Shown here piece after piece: positions 8,694-17,750 of a stretch of DNA of 64,000 bases. Position 1 is the stretch's first letter. Each line of letters begins with the position of its first letter. The position numbers and the translations under genes were made by a program. Source of the stretch: a bacterium D16-56 (GTDB lineage Bacteria > Bacillota > Clostridia > Lachnospirales > Lachnospiraceae). The stretch lies in the NCBI GenBank assembly GCA_003611875.1, contig RAYY01000017.1, positions 31,011 to 95,010 of the forward strand, given 5' to 3'. Under the pieces are notes generated by a model, which was not told the origin of the DNA, searched no databases, and worked only from the letters and a program-made list of their open reading frames with translations.

Positions 8694-9404
8694 ATGGCCG
8701 AAAAACAACGGATTTTGATCGTAGATGATGATGAAAATATTGCAGAGCTGATTTCCCTCTATTTAATTAAAGAATGCTTTGAGACAACTACCGTCCATGA
8801 CGGAGAAGCAGCACTCCGTGTATTTTCAGAATTTAAACCGAATCTTATCCTGCTGGATTTAATGCTCCCGGGCATTGACGGCTATCAGGTCTGCCGTGAG
8901 CTGCGGGCCACCTCCCAGGTGCCCATTATCATGCTCAGTGCCAAGGGTGAGATTTTTGATAAGGTTCTTGGACTAGAGCTGGGTGCTGATGATTATATTA
9001 TCAAACCCTTTGATTCCAAGGAACTGGTGGCTCGGGTCAAGGCTGTTTTGCGCCGTTATCATGCCGTCCCCTCCCCTGCTGCCCCTCAGCCACAGCAGCA
9101 GGGAGACTTTGTGGAATATCCGGACCTGATCGTCAACCTGACCAATTATTCTGTCACCTATCGGGGACATTCTGTAGAAATGCCGCCAAAGGAGCTGGAG
9201 CTTTTGTATTTTCTGGCGTCCTCTCCTAATCAGGTCTTTACAAGAGAGCAGCTATTGGACCATATCTGGGGATATGAATATATTGGAGACACACGGACTG
9301 TAGATGTTCATATTAAAAGACTGCGGGCCAAGATCAAGGATCATGCTAACTGGGCGCTGGCTACGGTGTGGGGGATCGGATACAAGTTTGAGGTGAAAAG
9401 ATAG
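8694..9404 (+). CDS. OmpR/PhoB-family response regulator
   Basis: A 236-residue DNA-binding response regulator. The receiver domain has the acidic pair DDD at 11-13, the phosphoacceptor Asp55 in LILLDLMLPGIDG and Lys104 in YIIKPF. The C-terminal winged helix has FTREQLLDHIWGY and RTVDVHIKRLRAKI. Two ATGs overlap: the one at 8689 reads into a stop after nine codons, so 8694 is the start, 11 bases after AGGAGG. The gene faces the histidine kinase ending at 9502 tail to tail and shares one hairpin terminator with it, so the two are probably partners although they are not in one operon. Confidence 0.9.
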   Translation: MAEKQRILIVDDDENIAELISLYLIKECFETTTVHDGEAALRVFSEFKPNLILLDLMLPGIDGYQVCRELRATSQVPIIMLSAKGEIFDKVLGLELGADDYIIKPFDSKELVARVKAVLRRYHAVPSPAAPQPQQQGDFVEYPDLIVNLTNYSVTYRGHSVEMPPKELELLYFLASSPNQVFTREQLLDHIWGYEYIGDTRTVDVHIKRLRAKIKDHANWALATVWGIGYKFEVKR

Positions 9405-9455
9405 ACATCATGTCAGTGTAAAAGTGATTGGATAAAGAAATCACCTGCTGTCAGC

Positions 9456-9490
9456 AGCCGCTGCAAGAGCAAAATGACCTTGCAGCGGCT
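9456..9490. terminator. Bidirectional hairpin between convergent two-component genes
   Basis: AGCCGCTGCAAG (9456-9467) pairs perfectly with CTTGCAGCGGCT (9479-9490) around an 11-base loop. It sits between the stop codons at 9404 and 9502. Confidence 0.7.
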
Positions 9491-9501
9491 TCATCATCCT
9501 T

Positions 9502-10908
9502 CTATGGATTGACTGCCCGAGGCAAGGAAAAGATAAATTCTGTTCCCACTCCCTCTGTGCTGACTACATCAATATTTTCTCCGTGAGCCTGGATAATTTC
9601 CTTCACAATAGAAAGCCCCAGTCCGGTCCCTTTCTTATCCTTCCCGCGAGAAAGGTCTGTCTTATAAAACCGCTCCCAGATCTTTTTCACACTTTCCTTG
9701 GGAATCCCAATCCCTGTATCCTTTACAGACACAAAAATCTTCTCATATCGAACAGATGTCTGGATAAAAATAGTAGAATTATTATGGCTGAACTTAATTG
9801 CATTGTCAATCAGGTTGTAAAGCACCTGCTGAATCTTCCCCAAGTCTGCATACACCATCTGAATATTGTCGGAAAATGTCAAGTCAAAATTAATATCCCT
9901 TGTATCACAGGTGCCTTCAAAAGAGGCTGCCGTATCTTTAATCACCCGATTCATGTCAAAATTGCTCCGAGACAAGTATCCCTTGCTGTCCAGACTGTTC
10001 AAAGTAAGCATTCCCTGCGTCAGCTTATTCAGTCTCTCTGTCTCTGCAATCATCCGAGTCAGATACTTTTCATACATTTCCGGAGGAATCGTTCCGTCAA
10101 TCATCGCTTCCAGATACCCTTTAATCGAGGTCAGGGGCGAACGAAAATCATGGGATACATTGGCAATAAACTTTCTCTGATATTCTTCCATTTTATTCAG
10201 TTCCCCTGACATGTAGTTCAGCGTTGCCGCCAAATACCCCATCTCATCATGGGTCTTCAAATCAATCTGATGGGTCAGATTGCCCACTGCATACTCATTG
10301 GCTCCCTCGGTGATCCTCTTCAGCGGAAAATAAACCGTCTTGGTAAATACCAGCAAAATAATGAGAGACAGGACAAAAATCACAAGAGCAGTGATGTACA
10401 CAATATTTAATGCCCCATTTGCTTCATTTTGAATCTGATAAATCGGAAGATGAACCAGCACATATCCATATGTATTGTAATTCCCTGTAATCGGCGCCGA
10501 TACACTTACCACATCAAAAGGAAACTGACCATAGTAATTGCCTATGCTGTAATGTCGGTTTCCTGCAGCCGTCGGATCAAAATTCTCAATTACCGTACCG
10601 GAACGAGAAGACTGATCACTGTCCACTACAATAATTCCCTGGCGGTTCACCACCCAGATCTCTGTATTGAGAAAGGTTGCCACAGCCTGAAGCTGTGGGT
10701 ATGCTGCATTTAAATCCTGCCTTTTCCCCTGATAAACGCTGCTGTAGGATGCTGCAATCAGATTGGCCTCATCATACAGAAGATAGGTCTTTTCCTCCAG
10801 CAAATGATCATACATCAGGCGGGATGAGCCAGTGGCAATCACCACAAACCCTAAAAATCCAAAAATCAAATACCCTAAAATAAATTTATAATAAAGAGAA
10901 TGCTTCAT
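9502..10908 (-). CDS. Sensor histidine kinase
   Basis: A 468-residue membrane kinase starting MKHSLYYKF (AGGAGAGGAC upstream). Membrane segments lie at about 8-27 and 167-190 and flank an extracytoplasmic sensor region of about 135 residues. HAMP follows (about 190-243), then HisKA with His253 in NVSHDFRSPLTS, then the ATPase domain with N-box LIDNAIKFSH, G1 DTGIGIP and G2 GTGLGLSIVK. All catalytic motifs are present. It autophosphorylates and probably transfers phosphate to the convergent regulator at 8694. The signal sensed cannot be told. Confidence 0.9.
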   Translation of the reverse strand: MKHSLYYKFILGYLIFGFLGFVVIATGSSRLMYDHLLEEKTYLLYDEANLIAASYSSVYQGKRQDLNAAYPQLQAVATFLNTEIWVVNRQGIIVVDSDQSSRSGTVIENFDPTAAGNRHYSIGNYYGQFPFDVVSVSAPITGNYNTYGYVLVHLPIYQIQNEANGALNIVYITALVIFVLSLIILLVFTKTVYFPLKRITEGANEYAVGNLTHQIDLKTHDEMGYLAATLNYMSGELNKMEEYQRKFIANVSHDFRSPLTSIKGYLEAMIDGTIPPEMYEKYLTRMIAETERLNKLTQGMLTLNSLDSKGYLSRSNFDMNRVIKDTAASFEGTCDTRDINFDLTFSDNIQMVYADLGKIQQVLYNLIDNAIKFSHNNSTIFIQTSVRYEKIFVSVKDTGIGIPKESVKKIWERFYKTDLSRGKDKKGTGLGLSIVKEIIQAHGENIDVVSTEGVGTEFIFSLPRAVNP

Positions 10909-11127
10909 GTCTGTCCTCTCCTGTCTTCCTGACCTGTCACCATTATACACGATTCCAGCTTATTGGGCAATTGGGATTCCAGTACATCTTTCCCTTTTTT
11001 AACACCAATCTATCATCGTAAATTTTTCTCTCCCGTTCATACTAACAAAGAACCCAAGACACAGTATTTTTGGTGTTCTCTCATTTCCGACAATGGAAAA
11101 ATATCCTCAAAAAGAAAGGAGTGCATC

Positions 11128-11349
11128 ATGATGAGTTCCTGTATCTGCAAGCCCGCACCTTCTTCCTGCGGATGCAAAGAGCAGCTCCCGGCCCCAGTTC
11201 CCAAAGCGGGCCTTGTAGTCGGTATGGCCACGGTTCCCATACAGCTTTGGGAAACACCTTACCAGCCATCAGTCTCCTTAAGGCAGGGAACCATATTCCC
11301 CAGCCTGGACAAACCCTTCTTTAAGACAGGAGGTGATTTTGGTGGCTGA
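11128..11349 (+). CDS. cotJA: Spore coat associated protein CotJA
   Basis: A 73-residue cysteine- and proline-rich N-terminus (SSCICKPAPSSCGCK) is followed by the family motif ATVPIQLWETPYQP, then IFPSLDKPF near the end. An AAAGGAG site precedes ATG 11128; a second ATG follows at once at 11131. It is the first gene of a three-gene operon with overlapping or nearly touching reading frames. A weak sporulation-type (sigma E) promoter may lie upstream, with CATACTAA at 11038-11045 and an AT-rich GTAAATTT about 12 bases before it; this part is speculative. Confidence 0.85.
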   Translation: MMSSCICKPAPSSCGCKEQLPAPVPKAGLVVGMATVPIQLWETPYQPSVSLRQGTIFPSLDKPFFKTGGDFGG

Positions 11350-11641
11350 CCGCACACAGCTTCTGGAAGAAATCCAGCAGGCAGGCTTCCAGGTTGATGA
11401 TCTGACCCTGTATCTGGACACACATCCTCTGGACAAAGAGGCACTGGATGCCTTTACCCAAGCAAAAAACCAGCGTTATCAGCTTATGCAGAATTATGCC
11501 CGGGAATTTGAACCTTTAAACATTTATCTTGTATGTCCGGATACCAACAACGAAACCGGAACTTACTGCAAATATCCAGGACAGAAGCATTTTACCTGGT
11601 CTGACGGACCATTGCCCTGGGATAATGGGGGAGGTGTATAA
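11342..11641 (+). CDS. cotJB: Spore coat protein CotJB
   Basis: A 99-residue protein. AGGAGG at 11328-11333 best serves a GTG at 11342 (spacing 8), giving an N-terminus MADRTQLLEEIQ. An in-frame TTG at 11339 and a GTG at 11333 inside the ribosome site are alternatives. Typical CotJB features are LYLDTHPLD near residue 25 and the C-terminal FTWSDGPLPWD. The frame overlaps the end of cotJA by 8 bases, indicating translational coupling. Together with CotJA and CotJC it forms part of the inner spore coat in Bacillus. Confidence 0.87.
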   Translation: MADRTQLLEEIQQAGFQVDDLTLYLDTHPLDKEALDAFTQAKNQRYQLMQNYAREFEPLNIYLVCPDTNNETGTYCKYPGQKHFTWSDGPLPWDNGGGV

Positions 11642-11642
11642 T

Positions 11643-12254
11643 ATGTGGACCTATGAAAAACGACTGCAATTTCCCGTAAACATCAAAAAGACCTGTCCCA
11701 AAACCGCTTCCCTGATCATCAGTCAGTTCGGCGGTCCGGACGGAGAAATGGCTGCTTCCATGCGTTATCTTTCCCAACGCTACACCATGCCATGCAAAGA
11801 GGTTGCCGGACTTTTAACTGATATTGGCACCGAGGAGCTGGGACACCTGGAAATTGTCTGCGCCATTATTTTCCAGCTAACCAAAAATATGAAACCGGAA
11901 GACGCCAAAACAGCCGGCTTTGACGCCTATTATGTTGACCACACCTCTGCTGTGTGGCCTGCTGCAGCAGCCGGCGTACCCTTTAACGCCTGTGAATTTC
12001 AATCCAAGGGCGATGCAGTTACAGACCTTTTCGAGGATCTGGCTGCAGAACAGAAAGCACGTACCACATATGAAAATCTAATCAGAATCATTGACGACCC
12101 GGACGTGCTGACCCCGCTGAAATTTTTGCGCGAACGGGAGATCGTCCATTTCCAGCGATTTGGGGAGGCGCTGGAAAAGACAAAGCTGAAGCTGGAGGAA
12201 AAGAACTTCTATTATTTTAATCCAGAATTTGATAAACAATTCGTGAAGCAGTGA
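11643..12254 (+). CDS. cotJC: Spore coat manganese catalase CotJC
   Basis: A 203-residue ferritin-like four-helix protein of the manganese-catalase family. Metal ligands are evident in the helices: GGPDGEMAASMRYL, IGTEELGHLEI (Glu and His), ARTTYENL and REREIVHFQRF (Glu and His). The start at 11643 follows GGAGG; the frame opens upstream through cotJB but only this ATG has a proper site. It is the last gene of the operon; only one base separates it from cotJB. It is expected to remove peroxide or contribute structurally in the spore coat. Confidence 0.92.
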   Translation: MWTYEKRLQFPVNIKKTCPKTASLIISQFGGPDGEMAASMRYLSQRYTMPCKEVAGLLTDIGTEELGHLEIVCAIIFQLTKNMKPEDAKTAGFDAYYVDHTSAVWPAAAAGVPFNACEFQSKGDAVTDLFEDLAAEQKARTTYENLIRIIDDPDVLTPLKFLREREIVHFQRFGEALEKTKLKLEEKNFYYFNPEFDKQFVKQ

Positions 12255-12498
12255 TCCACATCGATTGTTATCTCACAAGAGCATTGATATTGCCTGCTTA
12301 ATCTGACAGGCTGCCTGACACAGCATTGCATGGATACTTGAGTGATCATCACGGTTTACGCATTGCCGCGTTGTTATCAGTCAATGATGCCGCCACAGAA
12401 TTTTCCCCAGCTAAGGAAGTGTATGGCCACCTTGCACTGACATAAACAGCAAGCACTGATTACTTCAACATGAATGCCGCACTGTAATAGAATCAGAT
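12255..12498. other. Intergenic stretch, nothing recognised
   Basis: Between cotJC and the terminator beyond clpB, no reading frame with a ribosome site and no RNA gene was seen. Both neighbouring genes converge on it. Confidence 0.4.
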
Positions 12499-12594
12499 GG
12501 GGCTGACGCAAAACAACAGTCTTCTGCAATTTATGGCATGATATCTTTTAAAATCAGCCATATTTGTTAAACTGCCTGTTTTTGCGTCAGCCCC
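12499..12594 (-). terminator. Long-loop inverted repeat after clpB
   Basis: GGGGCTGACGCAAAA (from 12499) pairs with TTTTGCGTCAGCCCC (ending 12594) across a loop of about 60 bases that contains smaller pairings. It lies 8 bases beyond the clpB stop. Confidence 0.55.
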
Positions 12595-12602
12595 GTCTTT
12601 CT

Positions 12603-15194
12603 TTATTCGGCAAACCCTATCAGCTTTCCTCCGTCCTGCGCCACATCAACTACAATAGACTGCCCCTGATGAATTTCACCCTGCAGAATAATCCTGGCTG
12701 CCAGTGTTTCCACATGCTTCTGCAGGTATCTCCGCAATGGGCGGGCTCCATAAGACGGATCATAGCCATGCTCCGTTATAAATTCCTTAGCTGCCTCTGT
12801 CAGCTCCACCCGAAGCTCCTTATCCTCCAGACGTTCATTTACATCCGCCACCATTAAATCCACAATATGACAAATATTATCCCTGGTAAGCGGTTTAAAC
12901 AAAATAGTCTCGTCCAGCCGGTTCAAAAATTCCGGGCGGAAATGGTTCCGCAGATCGCCTAATACCATGTGCTCTGCATCCTCCCGCACCGAACCATTCT
13001 CGTCAATGCCATCCAGCAAATATTGAGAACCTATATTTGAAGTCATAATCAAAATCGTATTCTTGAAATCCACGGTTTTCCCCGCAGAATCCGTAATCCG
13101 CCCGTCATCCAGCACCTGCAGAAGAACATTGAACACATCGGGATGTGCCTTCTCCACCTCGTCAAACAGCACCACAGAATAAGGCTTGCGCCGCACAGCC
13201 TCTGTAAGCTGGCCGCCCTCATCATATCCCACATATCCTGGAGGCGCTCCGATCAGCCGCGCTACCGAATGCTTCTCCATATACTCGCTCATATCAATCC
13301 GAACCATGTTATTCTCATCATCAAATAATGCTTCTGCCAAAGCCTTTGCCAGCTCTGTCTTTCCCACGCCCGTAGGTCCTAAAAAGAGAAAAGAACCAAT
13401 CGGTTTGGTCGGGTCCTTGATCCCCGCCTTAGAACGAAGAATGGCCTCTGTCACCTTCTGTACGCCCTCATCCTGCCCTACTACCCTCTTATGCAGAATC
13501 CCGTCCAGGTGAAGAATCTTGCTGCGTTCACTCTCGTTAAGCTTGCTGACCGGAATGCCGGTCCACCGGGAAATGATCCGGGCAATCTCCTCATCACTAA
13601 CGCTCTCCCGCACCAGGCTTAAATCCTGATTCTTGACCCGCTCCTCCTCTGCCTCCAATTCCTTCTGAAGCTGAGGGAGCCTGCCGTACTGCAGCTCTGC
13701 CGCTTTATTCAAATCATATTGCTGCTGAGCCTGTGCAATATCCCGTCCTACCTGTTCAATCTCCTCCCGCAGGGCGGACAGCTTATCCACAGATGCCTTC
13801 TCATTTTCCCACTGCGCCTTTCGATTAGCAAATTCATCATGAAGCTCTGCCAGATTTCTCTGGAGATCCTCCAGCCGCTCCTTGCTTAAATGATCTGTTT
13901 CTTTCTTGAGGGCTGTCTCCTCAATCTCCATCTGCATGATCTTCCGGGCCAGCTCATCCAGTTCTGACGGCATGGAATCCAACTCTGTCTTAATCAAAGC
14001 ACACGCCTCGTCCACCAGATCAATGGCTTTATCCGGCAGAAAACGATCAGTAATATACCGGTCGGAAAGCATCGCTGCCGCCACCAGAGCAGAATCTGTA
14101 ATCTTTACCCCATGGAAAACCTCATACCGATCCTTAATCCCCCGCAGAATGGAAATCGTATCTTCCACAGTAGGCTGATCCACCATCACAGGCTGAAATC
14201 TCCGCTCCAAAGCCGCATCCTTCTCAATATATTTCCGATACTCATCCAATGTGGTGGCACCGATACAATGCAGCTCTCCCCTTGCCAGCATAGGCTTCAG
14301 CAAATTTCCCGCATCCATAGACCCTTCTGTCTTTCCCGCTCCCACAATTGTATGCAATTCATCAATAAACAAAATAATCTGTCCGTCACTTTTCTTTACT
14401 TCCTCCAAAACTGCTTTCAGGCGCTCCTCAAATTCCCCTCTATACTTAGCGCCCGCCACCAGCGCTCCCATATCCAGCGCAAAAAGCTTTCGATCCTTCA
14501 AGCCCTCCGGCACATCTCCCCGAACGATCCGCTGAGCCAGCCCCTCTACCACCGCAGTCTTTCCTACCCCTGGTTCTCCAATCAGCACAGGATTATTTTT
14601 CGTCTTCCGTGATAGGATCTGAATCACATTACGAATCTCTCCGTCTCTGCCAATCACAGGATCCAGCTTTTGATCTCTGGCTCTTTCCACCAGATCATAC
14701 CCATACTTTTCAAGCGTATCATACGTAGCCTCCGGATTGTCGCTGACTACCCGCTGATTTCCCCTGACAGTAGAAAGCGCCTGCAAAAAACTATCCCGGC
14801 TGATCCCATACTGTCGAAACAACTCCTTCATGATCCGGTCCCCATGCTTTAGCATGGACAGGAAAATATGCTCTACCGACACATATTCATCCCCCATGGC
14901 ACGGGATTCATCCTCTGCATGGATCAACACCTTGTTCAAGTCACCACTAATATAAACCTGACCGCTGCCGCTGACCTTTGGAAGCTCCGAAAGCTTCTTT
15001 TCCGCTTCGTTTAAAATCAGCTCCTTCCCCACTTCCATTTTCGTCAGCAGCTTTAAAATCAAACTGTCCTCTAATGACAATAGGCTGTAAAACAAATGCT
15101 CCTGCTCAATCTGCTGATTCCCATACTCATATGCCAGCCTTTCACAATTCTGGACTGCTTCCATTGATTTTTGTGTAAATTTACTTATATTCAT
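12603..15194 (-). CDS. clpB: Disaggregase chaperone ClpB
   Basis: An 863-residue Hsp100 protein. The start at 15194 ([15 protein letters not shown]) follows GGAGGAGGGTGC; the frame can be extended eight codons to 15218 without a better site. It has an N-terminal Clp repeat domain (about 1-145), AAA1 with GEPGVGKT (about 206), and a long coiled-coil middle domain (about 410-530) that distinguishes ClpB from ClpA/ClpC. AAA2 follows with GPTGVGKT (about 605) and [10 protein letters not shown], and a C-terminal small domain with [13 protein letters not shown]. It works with DnaK to resolubilise aggregated protein after heat stress. Its promoter and CIRCE operator are visible, and a mobile element is inserted right against them. 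Confidence 0.95.
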   Translation of the reverse strand: MNISKFTQKSMEAVQNCERLAYEYGNQQIEQEHLFYSLLSLEDSLILKLLTKMEVGKELILNEAEKKLSELPKVSGSGQVYISGDLNKVLIHAEDESRAMGDEYVSVEHIFLSMLKHGDRIMKELFRQYGISRDSFLQALSTVRGNQRVVSDNPEATYDTLEKYGYDLVERARDQKLDPVIGRDGEIRNVIQILSRKTKNNPVLIGEPGVGKTAVVEGLAQRIVRGDVPEGLKDRKLFALDMGALVAGAKYRGEFEERLKAVLEEVKKSDGQIILFIDELHTIVGAGKTEGSMDAGNLLKPMLARGELHCIGATTLDEYRKYIEKDAALERRFQPVMVDQPTVEDTISILRGIKDRYEVFHGVKITDSALVAAAMLSDRYITDRFLPDKAIDLVDEACALIKTELDSMPSELDELARKIMQMEIEETALKKETDHLSKERLEDLQRNLAELHDEFANRKAQWENEKASVDKLSALREEIEQVGRDIAQAQQQYDLNKAAELQYGRLPQLQKELEAEEERVKNQDLSLVRESVSDEEIARIISRWTGIPVSKLNESERSKILHLDGILHKRVVGQDEGVQKVTEAILRSKAGIKDPTKPIGSFLFLGPTGVGKTELAKALAEALFDDENNMVRIDMSEYMEKHSVARLIGAPPGYVGYDEGGQLTEAVRRKPYSVVLFDEVEKAHPDVFNVLLQVLDDGRITDSAGKTVDFKNTILIMTSNIGSQYLLDGIDENGSVREDAEHMVLGDLRNHFRPEFLNRLDETILFKPLTRDNICHIVDLMVADVNERLEDKELRVELTEAAKEFITEHGYDPSYGARPLRRYLQKHVETLAARIILQGEIHQGQSIVVDVAQDGGKLIGFAE

Positions 15195-15250
15195 ATATGC
15201 ACCCTCCTCCGGAATCACCGGACTCTGTCAGTTATCTTTGTTCTAGCCAG

Positions 15251-15279
15251 ACTATAACACATGTTGTTAGCACTGTCAA
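15251..15279 (-). promoter_or_regulatory. clpB vegetative promoter
   Basis: Read on the minus strand, TTGACA (15279-15274) and TATAGT (15256-15251) are separated by exactly 17 bases. The -35 box straddles the left boundary of the 17-bp attachment repeat: TTG lies in the repeat and ACA in flanking chromosome. The promoter is therefore the same before and after integration. Confidence 0.75.
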
Positions 15280-15293
15280 GAGTCGAGTGCTAA
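15267..15293 (-). promoter_or_regulatory. CIRCE operator (HrcA site) of clpB
   Basis: TTAGCACTG at 15267-15275, nine bases, then GAGTGCTAA at 15285-15293. This is the CIRCE consensus TTAGCACTC-N9-GAGTGCTAA with one mismatch (G for C at the end of the left arm). It overlaps the -35 region of clpB, as expected for heat-shock repression by HrcA. hrcA itself is not in the window. Confidence 0.85.
15277..15293. repeat. attL core, 17-bp direct repeat
   Basis: CAAGAGTCGAGTGCTAA, identical to 27891-27907. It contains the right arm of the CIRCE element and three bases of the clpB -35 box. Outside the 17 bases the two sites differ at once on both sides (T/A on the left, A/C on the right). Confidence 0.85.
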
Positions 15294-15367
15294 AATTGTG
15301 TGAAATTTTTATGAAATGCTGATTTTATGTGGTTTCCAGTATTTATATATTTCTATTTTACCCGTTT

Positions 15368-15403
15368 TGACATACGATTGACATATTTTTTCTTCTGACA
15401 TAC
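15368..15403. repeat. Left arm-type repeats (integrase arm sites)
   Basis: Three direct copies of an octamer: TGACATAC (15368-15375), TGACATAT (15379-15386) and TGACATAC (15396-15403). A matching pair lies near the other end of the element. The placement beside the core repeat fits arm-binding sites of a lambda/Tn916-type integrase. Confidence 0.55.
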
Positions 15404-15405
15404 AA

Positions 15406-15438
15406 GAATCCACCGTCGATATTGCTGACGGTGGATTC
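15406..15438 (-). terminator. Hairpin after the integrase gene
   Basis: GAATCCACCGTC (15406-15417) pairs with GACGGTGGATTC (15427-15438). It lies four bases beyond the integrase stop codon. Confidence 0.6.
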
Positions 15439-15442
15439 TTAC

Positions 15443-16491
15443 TTAAAAATTGATTACATTATCAATTCTCTGTACTTCCTTTTCGGTTCTCTCAAAACTG
15501 CTATGGTTATACACATTCATTGTGATGCTTGCGTCAGAATGCCCCATGACGTTCTGCAATGCCTTTATATCCATTCCTGCGGATGCAAGCAAGGTACACC
15601 CGGTATGCCTTAAAATATGCGCTGACAGATGCGGTATTGCTTCTTCTGAATGTACTTTATTATACGCCTTTTCCATATTCAGCAAAAAGCTATTGACCGC
15701 ATTTATCGCAAATGGTTGTCCGTTACCGCTGACAAATACAAAATTGCTGTATCCGTCCACTTCTGCATCGCTCCGTCTGCCTAATATCAGATTCTGCTTT
15801 CTTAGTTCCACAAACGCCCTGTGAACCGTTTCCGCCATAGGTATGGTTCTTTTCCCGGCATCCGTCTTAGGCTCACTGACATGGAATTTGCATCCATCAC
15901 CAAAATTTTTATAGATCAGTTGGTGATTTACACTGATTGTACGGTTTTTCATGTCTATATCGTTCCATGTAAAGCCTGTAAGTTCCCCACATCGCAAACA
16001 AGTTCCGATTGCGATTATAAGGAACGGAACATGAACGGAATATGTACCTCAAAGGATGAAAAAATCAAGTTGTGAATCAGTTTGATTGTGTTCCGTTTCA
16101 ACCCTGTCTTAACGCAATCGGCATAAAAAGCCTTGACGTGTACTTGCTTTATATCGGAAATCTTTTTCTTTCCAATAGCAGACGCTTCCACAGTGTTGTG
16201 CCACATTCTGTTGTAATTCTCTCTTGTGGTTGCCCTCAAATCATTTTTTAATTCCATGTGCATCTTAAAAAGCTGATTCAGCGTGGTTTTACCGCTTGCA
16301 TTACTGATTCCGTCCAGTAAATCTCGTTCTATCTCTTTTTCCATTTCACGCAATGATAATAAATCTTTTGCATACACATATCATCTTTTTCCAGAAGCAT
16401 CCAGATATAAATAATGGTATCTTCCATCTTTGCGCTCATGCTCACCTTTCCGCAAAACTCGCCCTTTGCTGTCTTTCCGTTTCTCTGCCAT
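15443..16491 (-). pseudogene. int: Tyrosine-family integrase, inactivated
   Basis: The original start is ATG 16491 (MAEKRKDSKGRVLRKG). In-frame TGA at 16381-16383 interrupts the gene between GKR and YVYAKDLLSL. The SAM-like core-binding domain then reads to NTIKLIHNL, after which about 40 residues are deleted and the frame is lost (stop at 16015). Short GAACGGAA repeats at 16022-16029 and 16033-16040 mark the spot. The catalytic domain resumes in another frame (LRCGELTGFTWNDID) and is complete to 15443, with Arg in LRCGEL, the HILRHTG box, MGHSD, and the probable nucleophile Tyr in MNVYNH. It resembles Tn916/phage-type integrases. With a nonsense codon plus a deletion it should be dead. Confidence 0.85.
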
Positions 16492-16564
16492 ATAACACAA
16501 CTTCTATTCTCTCAGATAATGCAAAAAAGGGGAAACAACATCTTTGTATTGCTCCCCCTGCCGC

Positions 16565-16920
16565 TTACCCCCTTACCCTCACTTTCAAGCCGGACAACTC
16601 TACATTGCGATAGGTAACAATGTAATAATCAGTTCCGTCATGTTCCACTCGTGAAGTAGTCCATATCAGCGTATCTTCATACTGCCCAGTATCGCTGTTA
16701 TAGATTTCCTCCACTTTCAGAAATTCGATAAATGAACCGCTTGTGTAATAATGCCCTCGTATTCCTCTACTTTCTGCCAATCGTCAGCACTCTTTATCTG
16801 TCTGTAGTCAGACAATCCGCTTAAATCGCCGTTTTCTTGATAACCGGAAATGTAAAGCACTGTTTCAATCTGCCTTTTCAACTTTGCCATTTCGCAAGAT
16901 AACGCCTTTAAGTCTGCCAT
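16565..16920 (-). pseudogene. Unrecognised element gene, frameshifted
   Basis: The frame from ATG 16920 (MADLKALSCEMAKLKRQ) reads through SADDWQKVEEYEG at about 16760. The natural continuation HYYTSGSFIEF...VELSGLKVRVRG lies in a different frame ending at 16565. One short indel near 16750-16758 explains the break. The joined product would be about 118 residues, with a coiled-coil-like start and a beta-rich end. I do not recognise the family. It directly follows the gene ending at 16925 in the same direction. Confidence 0.5.
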
Positions 16921-16924
16921 AAGC

Positions 16925-17376
16925 CTATACCTCGCTTTCTTCTGCAAAATACATTTCTTTCAAATATCCGTATATCTTCGGCATTTCTTGTATGTCAATA
17001 TGCTCCAACATTTCAGAAATTCCGTAGTAATAATCAACTACGTTTCCGCTGTCCTCCGGGGAATATTTCTCATTCAATGCCCCACTTCCCACCAGATACC
17101 CCAAACAATATGGATATACGGTATAAAAGCCGCATATATTTTTAGAAGTTTTCCCCTTTCTGTCATTTCCTGCCTTGTACGCTTCATGTATCATGTATTC
17201 GTCAATCATTCCTGCTTCTATCATTTTTTCGATTGACGGAATCGCACTTTGTACCTTTTCTTTGGCTCTCTGTTCATCTCATCCTGCTGTTTCATTCTGT
17301 ATTCGTGGCAATTACAGATTGTGCTATATGCCGGAAGTTCGAGCGGCTCTACTCTTATTACCTCGATTTCATTCAT
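16925..17376 (-). pseudogene. Unrecognised element gene with a homopolymer frameshift
   Basis: ATG 17376 overlaps the preceding stop (ATGA) and starts MNEIEVIRVEPLELP, with a CNCHEYR motif. Downstream of EPKK the frame runs into a stop, but shifting by one base at the A-run 17256-17259 (T-run on the given strand) gives a continuous product. That product goes VQSAIPSIEKMIEAG, then FYTVYPYCLGYLVG, to the stop at 16925. Loss of one A is the simplest explanation. The intact product would be about 150 residues. Function unknown. Confidence 0.5.
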
Positions 17377-17504
17377 TTGTTACTGCCTCCCCCCGCGTGG
17401 ATATAAAGGTATTCTGCAAGCTGATATAAACGCTTTAATGCCTTTTCTGATAGCCTGTCAAGCATTTTAATCAACCTTGCCTTGTAAAGTTCCGTTTCCG
17501 TCAT
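17373..17504 (-). CDS. 43-residue unrecognised protein
   Basis: ATG 17504 to TGA 17373 encodes MTETELYKARLIKMLDRLSE and continues with an amphipathic helix (KALKRLYQLAEYLYIH). AAAGGCGG lies just upstream. Its start overlaps the stop of the 46-codon frame upstream and its stop overlaps the next start (ATGA), so it sits in a tightly coupled chain of tiny genes. Function unknown. Confidence 0.5.
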   Translation of the reverse strand: MTETELYKARLIKMLDRLSEKALKRLYQLAEYLYIHAGGGSNK

Positions 17505-17641
17505 GTTCTGCCGCCTTTCCCTACCGACAACATACCCATAATAAAGCTGTATATGCTTTCGATAATAGCAGCGTTGTCTATTTTATGAACAATGCGGACA
17601 ACCTCGGCTTTCTTGCTCTGCCTTGCGTTTTTATGACTCAT
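17501..17641 (-). CDS. 46-residue unrecognised protein
   Basis: ATG 17641 to TGA 17501 encodes MSHKNARQSKKAEVVRIVHK followed by IDNAAIIESIYSFIMG. It has a basic N-terminus and a hydrophobic helical C-terminal half. It overlaps its neighbours by 3-4 bases on either side within the minus-strand chain of the element. Function unknown. Confidence 0.45.
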   Translation of the reverse strand: MSHKNARQSKKAEVVRIVHKIDNAAIIESIYSFIMGMLSVGKGGRT

Positions 17642-17750
17642 TCTTTTCCACTCCGTTTTCCTGGATTTTATTCAATATTTCAAGGGCACGACATATCCCA
17701 TTCAGGGCAATATTGCAGAAAATCGCTAATAATATCTCGATTGTAAACAA
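17631..17750 (-). CDS. Possible 39-residue protein from a TTG start
   Basis: The TTG at 17750 follows AAAGAGGAAA. The frame encodes a hydrophobic segment (IEILLAIFCNIALNGI) then RALEILNKIQENG, and its stop overlaps the start at 17641. It lies in a different frame over the end of the 58-codon ORF at 17680. One of the two may be the real product, or a frameshift may have split one longer gene. Confidence 0.3.
   Translation of the reverse strand: MFTIEILLAIFCNIALNGICRALEILNKIQENGVEKNES

Noticed and set aside
9583..10209. 208-codon plus-strand frame inside the histidine kinase gene
   Set aside because: It is antisense to the conserved HisKA/ATPase region, with no start context or family resemblance.
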